NCBI GenBank assembly: GCA_032358165.1
Contig: JAALGY010000028.1
Span: 496,001 to 560,000 of the forward strand
Reading direction: 5' to 3'
Length of the DNA stretch: 64,000 bases
DNA from: Diplosphaera chodatii
Lineage: Eukaryota; Chlorophyta; Trebouxiophyceae; Prasiolales; Stichococcaceae
Every line of letters starts with the position of its first letter. Positions within the stretch are counted from its first letter, which is position 1. Positions 1 through 10,534 of the stretch are shown piece after piece. The translations under genes were made by a program, and so were the position numbers. The notes under the pieces were generated by a model, which was given only the letters and a program-made list of their open reading frames with translations, ran no database searches and was not told where the DNA came from.

Positions 1-595
1 GATCCGCAGGATATCTGGAGGCAGCGCTGCAAGCGAGGTCGTGCTGTCTGAGCCATGCTGCCTGGCACCCGAATCCATCGTTCCGCCGGTGCCGAACGCC
101 AACTATGCATGCACAGCCGTGAGCTGCAAGTGGCGAGTACAAGGCGCCTTGATGTAGCATGGTACTCTGGACTACCCAAGAGTTGTGCAGTCCAAGACCA
201 AGCTGCCAGCTGGATGTAGCTAACATCTTGCTGCAGAGATGGACATTGCACCCTTGCAGCCTGCGATGTCTCGACTGTTGTTCAGAGACACAGCAGACAC
301 AGTATGAGGATGCAGGGTGACGAGGCTTAGGACGTGGAATGCAGTGCACCAGACACAACTGGCAGCTTGATCCTCACGGTCACATGCTTGCGAAATCGAG
401 CTTTATACTGCTGCACGCAGAGGCAGACAGACGCCACATGGAAGCGAAATACCGGAGTGTGTAGTGGCTGCCTGATGAACCAGATGCTCATTGCCGCTGC
501 CGGCATCTTGCATGACGCCGCTCGAGGCACATAGATGTGCATGCGGCAGCTTGAGGTTGGACAACGGCCGCCAATGAGTTCATACGTCTAGCTTG
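1..595. other. No gene recognised; upstream region of the GH28-like gene
   Basis: No reading frame here has family motifs or convincing splice sites on either strand. The stretch lies upstream of the signal-peptide ATG at 596, so it probably holds the promoter and 5' UTR of that gene. An end of an unseen neighbouring gene at the left edge cannot be excluded. Confidence 0.4.
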
Positions 596-3500
596 ATGCG
601 GCCGAGTGTGCTGCTGCTCATTGTGGTCGTGCTCCTTGCGTTGGGGTCCAACGGCCATGCACGCGACATCGGCGACTGGCTGGACTGGATCAAGGTTCGG
701 CACCACGCCACAGCATCATCACCGGTGTTCTGACATCCTGACGCGCAATTTCCATCACCAGCCTCTTGTATCATGGTCAATCCTGGCTACATGCAACGCA
801 TGAAACAGCTGTCAGCAATCGCCATGCTGACTGTGCAGGGGAAGATTACGGGCGAGGATGTACCGGAGCAGCAGCCGGTGGCCAAGGAGAAGGGGCTTGA
901 GTGCCGCGAGAACCGGCAGGGCGGCGAGACGTGCACCATTAGGTGCGCAATGCAGGCAGCATGAGAGCATGCAACGACGGTGAAGGTCACTGCTGCAGCT
1001 GGTTCCAGCGATCAAGATGAACAGCATGGAGATCATTCGCAGTCAGCAGCACTGGTTGTGGTCGCAGCATCGGCCAGCACACACCAGAGGCGTCAGCCCT
1101 GCACCGGCTGCTGCGCTACCCCACTCAGGTGTGGGCCACTCATGCCAGTACACTTCATCTGCAATTGACAGCTCCATGGTCTGCATGCCTGTGCACTCAC
1201 ACAACGGATGTGGCACCAGTGTAGTAGACTGAGTGCGCTGTCTTTTTGTGGACACCCAGGAGCAGCTGGCGGTGCGGGCGGCGGGGCAGCTGCACGTCGT
1301 CATCACCGGCGGCGCGTACACCTCGCTGCCCCTCAGCATCCCCAACAACACCCGCATCACGGTGGGTGACCAGTCGGGTGGTCGGAGAGGCCATCTTGGC
1401 TGCAGCAGCTGGCGACCGACAGGCTCGCCGGAGCAGTTGAGGACACAGGGGTTCAGGAGACATGCTAGAACACCTGAATGTTATCAGGCAGCTGATAACT
1501 GTGCGTGTGAATAGCGCATGGCACCTGGACAGCGTTCACAAGTACACCTCAATCACCGTCTGCAGGTGGAGAAGGGCGCCTCGCTGGTGTTTGACGCCGC
1601 GGGCGCCGACTTCTACCAGCTGTGGGTGGCGGAGGTGCTGCCCACGTACGGGCGCGGCCAGGACGCCGGCAGCCTGCTGAAGTACCGCGCCCACTTCAAC
1701 TGCGATGGCTGCAGGTGGAGTTTGAGCCCAGGGTCATGAGCATCTTTGCGTTCTGTTGCTGATTCAGAAGTGAGTCCTCGCACTATGTATCAGACAAGAT
1801 CCATGCGGTCTTGGCAAACATGCTGACATGCTGTCCCCCAGGGATGTGACGATAGACGGGCACGGCACGATCGATGGTGGCGGCGACCGCTGGTGGGCGA
1901 TGTGGGAGGCGAGGCAGCACGGCAATCATGACGCCGCTGGCTTCCTCAGCAGGGAGAGGTGTGGAGTGCTGTCGCTGTTGACTATAGTGCAGCAAATGCA
2001 AATGCTTTCTTGGGTAGCCTCGAAACATCCTACATGCACAATATGAAAGGGTTGTCAATCGTGCAACCTCCTGTGGGTAGGAGCAGAGCATGTTCAGCAT
2101 GCTGTTTCAAACTTATACTTTCCCTTGCTTTGGTCGATCAGCGAGATCCTTCCTCCTGCAGGCCGGCGATGCTGGGCCTCCGCAGCTGCGCCAATGTGGC
2201 CATCAACAGCGTCACCTTCGTCAACAGCCCCTGGTACCATTGTGGCAGTCATCGTAAATTTGAGAAAAGCGAATACGTTTTTTCGCTTAATTTTAAAAAA
2301 TTGTTTGAATCAATAGTTTGATTTAAAAATCCTTTGTAACCTTTTTTTCATTTTTTTGTAGGTGGACGCTGCACCCCTTCAACTGCAGCGGCTTCAGGTG
2401 CAGCGCATCCCGCCCTGTGCTGCATGTCATGAGGCATGGTACTGGTGTGCCTGTGCAGTGTGGCACAGCAGCGGCCCATACACCGCAGTCATACGGCCAG
2501 AGTGCGGCCGCAGAGCATCAACGCTCACGTTCCGGCCGTTGACATTTCTTCGTCCGCCTGCCTCTGCAGCGTGGTGGATGTGGGCATTGCCTCGGCAGAG
2601 GAGCGGCCGGACGCTCACGCGATCGTGCTCGACTCCAGCCGGGACGTCCTCGTACAGCGCGCTAGCATCAGCACAGGTGCAGGGCGAAATCTCACCACTT
2701 TGGCTACACTCTGAGCTGTGATGTGCATTCAGTTTTGCGCCAACCACTGCAAAGTGCGTGCGGCACCAAGACAATGGTTGAACATATTGATGGTGCTCCA
2801 AGTGAGCTGCATTTCGGCATCTATCTATGCAGGCGGTGACTGCGTGGCGCTGCAGGCGGGGCTGGGGCGTCCCGGGCGGCAGCAGCGGTTACCGACGCAG
2901 AACGTCACCATGGCAGACGTGACGTGCATAGCGCCACAGGGCGCCGCGCTGCGCCTTGGGCCGCAGCTCGAGGGTGAGATCTTGCACAGGAGGTCAGGTC
3001 TGGGGCCTCGGCCACACTGGCTGTTGTGCAGCTCAGGCTGCGACTGAACTGCTGGCTTGCCTGCGCCGCCACCAAAACCCTCAACAATACCACCCTCCGC
3101 CCGCAGGCGGCATCGCCAGCGTTGCCGCTACAGGGTGGCGGGTGCAGTCGGCGCGAGACTCCGTCCTGCTGGAGACGGCGTGGGGGTGCGGGGGCAGAGT
3201 CAGCGATGTGCTGCTACAGGACTGGGCCGTGGGCAACATCACATTGGACGTGCTGCGAGTCGATGCCCGCAGCAATGCCTGCGAGGTAGGCAAGCGATGT
3301 CTGTCATGTTGTCTTGTCACGGATATGTTATCAATCTTCGGCATAGTACAACCCTTGCCGGCTTGTAAGACGTTTTCACGCAGAAAGTCAGTTGGCACAC
3401 AATGTTCAAGATGTACCATACCATGTGGTGGCATCACTCATAGCTGGGCCGCTTGCATGCTGGTGCAGAGCGGGTGGGACCGCACGCACACGCACAACAT

Positions 3501-4944
3501 CACGCTGCGCAGTTTCAGCCTGGAGGACGGTTCCAGACAGCCTCACATCAGGTGTGCAAGCTCGTGTATGCTGCACAGCTCCAGCCGTCCACCTCATGCA
3601 CAGTCTGAAGCTGCTGATATTGACGCACAAGGAACATGACTGACATGCAGTCAACTTGGTCGCGCAGCCTCCAGTCATTCCAACCATGCATGCACCTTAC
3701 TGCAGGGTCAAGGGCAGCGCGCCGATGTCGCTGCCAGGCTTCCATGTGGACGGCGCCCTGAAGAAGGGCGCCGCCTGCTGGTCGCTCCTCTGGGTCGGCG
3801 GCGTCTGCCGTGCCGCTCCAGGTAGCATCCAGGCCGCCAGATGAAAATGTCTGATCCGCCATGCTGCAGCAGTTCAGCAAGCTGTGGGTATGCATCATGA
3901 GCATGCCACAGCATCGGGGATTTGACAGTCTGCTGAAGCCTCCAAACCCTGGAGTTTCATGCACTCCTTGCAGCATTCCTGATGGTGCTGTGGGGCCTGG
4001 CCGTCCTGGCCGCCCTCGTGGTGGCGGCGGCGCTGGTGGCAGCGGGCAGCTGGAAGGCGTGGCGGCGCTTTGAGCTGTGGCGTGACCGCCGGCGCGTCGA
4101 GGTGCGCTGCTGGCCTGCCACTGTTTGACGTTACCATCTCCGAGAGGCTGTCTGACGTGCATGCTGCCGTGCCAGGCTGTGTCCCTCACAGCATGGCGGG
4201 CATGCTCGAGTGATACAAGCCGGAGCATGCAATATGTGTGCCAAGTGACGTACGCCTGTAGGCCTGAACAGCAGCCTGTAGGTATCAAAGGCCAGAATGT
4301 CGTCTGTTAAAGCAAAATGTGCTGCTGTGCAGACAGCGGATCTGGATGAGGAGGCAGCCGACACGCTGGACCTGGAGACCATCGAGCTTATCAACCTGGT
4401 GGGCACTGCAGCTGTCCATGCAATGCCGTCGTAAACATCATGGCAATGTTCCTGCAGTCAGTTCAGTATGCATGTGCCTGTTGGGTTCCGTGAGAGGTGC
4501 TGTCACGCCTCGTTGTTGCTGAGAGATGCTGGACCATCCCAGGAACATCGGCGGCCGCTGTCGGCGCCGATAGAGGATTCACTGGAGGAGCCGTCGCTGC
4601 GGCCGTCCAGCTCCGCCGGCGTGCCAACAGCAGCGCAGCTGGCAGCAGTGCAGCAGGCACGCAAGCCTGACGGCCCAACGCCACCCCTGTTGTGGTTGGT
4701 CATTCTCAGACGTTTGGCTGGCCTCATTGGCAGCCTTTGACCTCACCAGCTGTTTCAGGTGGAAACTGTTGGTAACAGTCTGACTGGTTGTGTGTGCTGC
4801 TGCAGGCGCGGCAGGCGGCAGCCCGGCACAGCAATGGCGGCGCATCGCGCAACGGCCTGCCGCCTGCCTGGGCAAAGGCCTCCTTCAGAACGGAGGCCGG
4901 TGACAGCACCTGATCAAGAGGGGAGTGCCGTTTCCGTACCATAG
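596..4944 (+). CDS. Membrane-anchored polygalacturonase-like protein (GH28 fold, catalytic motifs lost)
   Basis: The ATG at 596 opens a clear signal peptide (MRPSVLLLIVVVLLALGSNG), so the protein enters the secretory pathway. Later exons read as a GH28 right-handed beta-helix: VTIDGHGTIDGGG (about 1848), RSCANVAINSVTFVNSPW (about 2180) spliced to WTLHPFNCSGF (2362), then DSSRDVLVQRASIST (about 2630) spliced to GGDCVALQAG (about 2832). The splice at 2233/2362 restores the family string SPWWTLHP. An exon at about 3980-4100 encodes one strong membrane segment (FLMVLWGLAVLAALVVAAAL) followed by a basic, then acidic cytosolic tail. In active GH28 enzymes four motifs (NTD, DD, GHG, RIK) form the catalytic site; here they read DAH, GD, PQG and LLE. 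Exons between 695 and 1570 are uncertain. The stop is at 4911-4913 if the last intron uses a GC donor at 4657, or at 4942-4944 with a weak GT donor. Confidence 0.72.
2255..2361 (+). other. AT-rich island inside an intron
   Basis: Within the intron 2234-2361 about 100 nt are strikingly AT-rich, with runs of T and A, in a GC-rich surrounding. Two small inverted repeats lie in it: arms 2267-2273 and 2282-2288 (7 bp, 8-nt loop), and arms 2308-2313 and 2318-2323 (6 bp, 4-nt loop). The T-run before the AG at 2360-2361 acts as a polypyrimidine tract. The rest could be a small insertion or an organelle-derived fragment; no coding capacity is seen. Confidence 0.6.
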
Positions 4945-5250
4945 TCAAGTGCACGGGGTTTGCAATGAAGCTTTAGTAATTTAGACCGCTGTGGTTTATA
5001 GTGTCTGTGTGTTTTTCTGTCGAGGTTTTGGATGAGTCAATCACATTAGCAAAACGGCCGCCCAGCCCTGGGCCCCCTGCCGCACGATGCAGACAACAGG
5101 AACAACTAGCTACCGACAACGCTCTGAATCTCACGACGCAAGCTGTCAACTGATGTCTACTGGGTGAGGCTGCTGCCAGGTGAGCCAGCTGACAACCGGC
5201 CACATAAGATTGAGCTCCTGGTGCCAAGCTGCTGGACCGCAGACGGCACC
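4945..5250. other. Intergenic space between convergent genes
   Basis: This space holds the 3' ends of the GH28-like gene (+) and HSP60 (-). No TGTAA signal in the right orientation was seen for either gene, and no coding signal. Confidence 0.4.
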
Positions 5251-8200
5251 CTAGTACATGCCGTCCATGCCGCCCATACCACCCATGCCGCCGCCCATGC
5301 CACCAGCGCCGCCGCCGGCCTTGTTCTCCTGCACAACAGAGAGAAATGACCTTATGACCGGGTTCTGCGCACATCAACATTGGGCAGCGCAGCGCCCGAT
5401 GGTGAGACCAATTATACTGGGATCATCTGTGCGGCGGGCGGCCCGCACCTGGGGCGCCTCCACGATGATGGCCTCGCTGGTGGTGAGCAGGCTGGCGACA
5501 GACGCGGCGTCGGTGAGGGCGGTGCGCACCACCTTGACCGGGTCGATGATGCCCGCCTTCACCATGTCCTCGAACTGGCCTACAGTCGGGAAAGAGAGGA
5601 CAGCGGGTTTGGCCCCCTGAAGGGTGATCAGCTCGGCCAAAAGTGACAGCTGTCAGGCCGTGTAAACACAGCGAGCAGATACAGACGCTGTCCAAAGATA
5701 CTGATTGATCAAGTAACCGATCAGTAGCTTGAGTAGCTTGGCTTGTTTGCTCCTTCAGCACGCACTCAGTCAGCGTACTTTGAAATTGCACACAGCGTGC
5801 AACCTAAGGTCAGCTACAGGCTTCACGCACGCTGCGGGCAAAACTGGCATAACAGCTGCGAGTGGCACATATGGGAGTGGTACGAAGCAGGGACATGAGG
5901 CCAATCGCCCACCTGTCGCGGCGTTGTAGCCAATATTGCTGTCCGCGTCATTCTCCAGCAGCTTGCCGACGATGACGGTGCCCTCCTCGCCCGCGTTCTC
6001 CACGATCACGCGCGTCGGGGCCCGCATGGCCCGCTCCAGCGCTGTCAGCCCCACCTGCAGCAGGGGACCTAGAGTTCAGCACCGGGAATCACCAAGCCTC
6101 TCTTGCTACGCTTGCAAGCCTTTGCCGGTTCTCTACATCTGCTGATGGCCTCGCTAAACATGCCCCGCTGCACCCGGCAGGGTGCAGCACAGCGGCTCCC
6201 ACTGCCTGTGGGCAACTGCTGCGGCGACAGGACGGCAGCGGCGGCACCTGCTGGTCGAAGTTGGCGAGCTGGCCGCGCTCCTTGAAGCCGTCCACCAGGC
6301 CCTTGCTGGCGTACAGCAGCGCTGTGCCGCCGCCTGCGGCAACGCACAGACACATGTTTCCGGGCGGCCAACGTCATACATCCTGACACAGGGTGTTCTG
6401 GCACGCGGTCAGCAGGCAGATATGCTGCCAACCGTGCCAGTACTTGCATCGAGCCCTGCTGTCAGTGTGCAGCTGATGCTGCTGACATGCTTGATAGTGA
6501 AGCACGCAGTTACAGCACCTGGCACGATGCCCTCCTCCACGGCTGCCTTGGTGGCGTTCAGCGCATCCGTCACCCGGTCCTTCTTCTCGCCCACCTCCAC
6601 CTCCGAGGCGCCGCCCACCTGCCGCATTGTGCCGTTCCATACATAAATCGTATACTGGTTGACTTTGGCCGTTTTTCAATCGCATGGTCAAGCTTACACG
6701 TGCTGGCCGCTGAGGTGCCGTACAGACTACAGAGGCCTGAGTGGTACACGCCAACGCCAAGGAGATTCCCAGATCGAATGCGCACCTTGATGACGGCCAC
6801 GCCGCCGCTGAGCTTTGCTAGCCGCTCCTGCAGCTTCTCCCTGCAGCAAGCATGGCGGTTATGACGTTTAGACTGGGGCGGCTAGGCAACCGTCACACTT
6901 GCAGGGCGCAGTTCTGCGCTGCAGAACAGCATGCACTGAAAGTCTGCTTCTGCATCTCCTAGGGTTTCTGCAACGCCAGCACGTGCATAGCTTGTGAGGG
7001 GCATGCCGTTGACGTGGGTATAGACATGCACTCACCTGTCGTAGTCTGACGATGCATTGTCCATGGCGTCCCGGATCTGGTCGCAGCGCGCCTCGATGGC
7101 CGACTTGTCACCGCCGCCGTCCAGGATGATGGTGTCATCCTTGCTGATCGTCACCTGTGACCACGATCTTCAGACACTGAGGTGCACATTCAGCCCCAAT
7201 GCTCCATGTATGCCGCCCTCATGCGATGCGCACAGCACGGTGTGCAGCAAAGGAGTCAGAAGTTCGCTCTAGCGAATGTGTGCTGCAGCAGGCGTCACAC
7301 CTTCTTGGCGCGGCCCAGCATGGAAGGGTCTGCCTTCTCCAGCTTCATGCCCACGTCCTCGCTGATGAGCTGCGGCAGCAAAGCCAGGTCGTCAAGGCGA
7401 CGCCTCGAGCAGCAAGCAGAACAACTCCAGTTGTTCATTGGACGTGCCCAGCCGCAGCTGGTGTGCAGGCGCCCACCTGTCCGCCGGTCAGCGCGGCGAT
7501 GTCCTGCAGGTTGTTCTTCCTGTTGTCGCCAAACCCGGGCGCCTTCACAGCTGCCAGCTTCACGCCTGCGGAAGAGACGGATCAAAGAATTTGAGAGCAC
7601 ACACAAGTCAACCACAAGGACTGTGGACCAGCCGGATGGCACCGGCGTGTGATGTCAGACTGAACCCCGTCCATTGTTGCTGCTGCTGCCAGGTGATGAA
7701 ATGGGTCTCCTTCCTGCCAGAAGATCGGGCAAGCTTGCTGGAAATGCTGCATCGCAGCAGCACACCTGCGCGCAGCTTGTTGACGATGAGGGTGGCCAGC
7801 GCCTCGGACTCCACATCCTCCGCGATGATCAGCAGCGGCTTCTGCGTCTTCAGCACGCCCTCCAGGATCGGGATGAGCGGCGCCAGCCTGGAGTGGCACA
7901 GCACGAGGTTCAAGAACAGCTCCTCATTAAAACAGCAGGCGTCTCCGATTGGTAAGTATGTGCCATGCTGCTGTGCCGCTGCCTCCATTCAGTTGGCACT
8001 GGCCAAACGAATGGCATCTGCCTGCCCACCCTGAGATCTTCTTGTCGAAGATGAGGATGTAGGGGTCCTCCAGCTCCGCCTTCATCGTCTTGGCGTCGGT
8101 CACGAAGTAGGGGGAGATGTAGCCGCGGTCAAACTTCATGCCCTCCACCACCTCCAGCTCGTTCTCCAGCGTCTTGCCGTCCTGCATCGTATGGCATGTG

Positions 8201-10152
8201 GCATCTCAGAGGAGCTTACACCGACCCCTTAGCAGCTTGCAACCTGTGTCAGCAGGCAGGCCTGGTGATGGCAGCCCTGGCTGGCGCTCAACCAGCTGCC
8301 CACAGAGGCCCAGGAAGCAGAACCGAGCCTCAAAACTCTAAAATTTTGCCCATGTGACGACGCAGGTGTTCCCAGTGATGGATTGCACACGAGCAGTGTC
8401 CTCAATTGCCTCACCGAGACGGTGATGACGCCCTCCTTGCCCACGCGCTCCATCGCGCGGGCGATGAGCTGCCCGATCTCCGTGTCGCCGTTCGCCGAGA
8501 TGGTGCCAACCTGCGGCATCACCCCACACCCTGGGCCAAGTGTGCCGAAATGTCATCACGATGCTGACCAGCGGTGCAGCCTCTTGAAAGATGTTGGTGC
8601 AGCTCCGGCAACAACAACACACGAGTTGCGCCAGAAGCCGTCTGGCACAGTGACGAGCCACCATCACCACAAGCTGCACCATGCATCCCAACCCTGACTG
8701 TGCCAGGCAACTGCGCATGGCTGAACACTCCAAATGCTAAGGTTCAACTGGCAGGCACGATGGCCTCTGCCGTTGACATCAAAGTGCGAAAGCTCCCCCA
8801 GGAAGGGGCTCTCCAGGCGCAACCTTATTAGGCCTGACACCTCTCATGCCTGACACCTGGACATGTTGCAGTGATGCAGGTTGCAGCAGTGTTGGAGCGC
8901 ACCTGCGCGATCTCCTCGGGCGTGGAGATCATCTTGGCGCGGGCCTTGAGGCGCGCCACCACGTGGTCCACCCCCATCTGCACGCCCCGCCGCATGTCCT
9001 GCGGCGCGATGCCCGCCGCCGCCGACTTGCAGCTCTCGTTGTAGATGGCCCTCGCCAGCACCGTCGCCGTGGTGGTGCCTGAGAACGGGAGCAGATGGGT
9101 GTTCGTGGGTGGCCAGCTTTCAATCACTCATATCGCAGACCGTGAAGCTGGTTGCATCTGCATTGAGCACGCGGTGACACATGTGTGCGTGTTCAGCAAA
9201 AGAAGAACCTGACACCAAATGCTATGATGGGCTCAGTGCTGATGACTCACCGTCGCCTGCAACATCGTTGGTGGCGGAGGCGACCTGCTTAATCAGGTTG
9301 GCGCCCAAGTTCTCAAAGCGGTTGCTGAACTCGATGGCCTTGGCCACTGTGACGCCGTCCTTCGTGATCTTGGGCGGGCCGTACGACTGCTCAATGATCA
9401 CGTTGCGGCCCTGCACAGCCAGGGGCACAGCATCAGCTGGAAAGGAGTACGCTGGTGCATCTCGCCAGGGGGAGCACTGGGGAGCAACCATGGGCCAGCG
9501 CGGCTGCCCTCTGCCTGCACTGCCAGGGGCTGCGCTTGCTGTCCCTTTCACACCACAGCTAGGTCCCGCACTTGATGTGAACCTCACCTTGGGGCCCAGC
9601 GTGACCTGCACCGCGTTGGCCAGCCGCTCGACGCCCCGCTGCATGGAGGCGCGCCCCTCCGAGCCGAACTGCAGCTCCTTCGCCGCGAAGCCGCGACATT
9701 GCTGCGTCTGCAGTGCGAGCTGCAGCGCAGGGACGAACAAGGTCACGGCACCATCGAGTTCGATGCCAGCATGCGCACAAGATGCGGTGTGAGCACTTAG
9801 GTGCAATGCTGCACTGATTGATACTTGATGGTGCTGTCCCTCAAACGCAGCAGGCAAACGTAGTTGTGTGCTGAATGCAACTTGCAGCGAGGTGATGCAC
9901 ATCACAACGCTTTTCGACTGTCTGCAGGCATGTGTCTTCCGACACATGCCCTGCACTGCACAACGACCAGCTGCATGCTTTGGCACACACAGCATGTTGT
10001 GTCCTAAGCTCTAGTGCAAGAGCAACTGCTATTGACTCATCAAGCTGTGCACAGGATCGGGGTTGACAGCCGTCGGGAGTGGCCATCAGATGCTGCACCT
10101 GAGCCTTGCTGCGCCGCGCCGCCCGTCCCAGAGCCCTACCAACGCTCTGCAT
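5251..10152 (-). CDS. HSP60: Mitochondrial chaperonin HSP60 (CPN60)
   Basis: Group I chaperonin of the mitochondrial matrix that folds imported proteins with HSP10 and ATP. About sixteen exons read in order from 10152 downwards. Exon 1 (10152-10099, [18 protein letters not shown]) is an Arg-rich presequence; exon 2 gives [19 protein letters not shown]; exon 3 (9410-9251) has [19 protein letters not shown]; exon 4 (9078-8903) has [20 protein letters not shown]. Later exons carry [75 protein letters not shown] and [20 protein letters not shown], the last holding the ATPase Asp. The final exon ends in the GGM-type tail ([13 protein letters not shown]), stop at 5251-5253. The sequence matches plant mitochondrial rather than plastid Cpn60 (for example [18 protein letters not shown]). 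Every exon expected for a full-length protein of about 570 residues is present, with no disruption. Confidence 0.95.
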
Positions 10153-10228
10153 GATGCCCCTTCAGCGCTTTTCGTACTATCAAGGCACTGCCAGGTTAGA
10201 CTGAACCAAACGTGGCTCGGTGCTGGGT

Positions 10229-10236
10229 TTCCAGAA
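10229..10236. promoter_or_regulatory. Possible heat-shock element upstream of HSP60
   Basis: TTCCAGAA matches two inverted nTTCn/nGAAn units of a heat-shock element and lies 77 bp upstream of the HSP60 ATG, in the space shared with the decarboxylase gene. A third unit is imperfect. Two units can occur by chance, so the assignment rests on position and gene identity. Confidence 0.3.
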
Positions 10237-10534
10237 GCTCGCTGTGCTGTGCTGCAGGGCCGCTCTGAAGGCACCCTGTGGCGATACCGCCGTGCACGCA
10301 CAACGTGCGCATGACGCATGACTAAAGGGTGTGCAGGACAGCGATGCTTCGATCTGCCCACCCACAAAGCACTTGCAGGGAGTGGACGTACCTCTCGGTG
10401 TCACACAGCAGTGATCGTGCACATCTGTTGCCTTGTATTTTCTGCGCAGTGGCTGGTGTGCATTTTGCCTGCAGCAACACCCGGACTGTGTTGAGCACTT
10501 GCCCGATAAACAGAAGATCTGCCCGTGCGGCAAG

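Noticed and set aside
3548..4288. A minus-strand frame of 246 codons
   Set aside because: It lies opposite GH28-like exons and its transmembrane exon. It is low-complexity Pro/Arg/Gly, as expected from GC-rich antisense, and has no motif.
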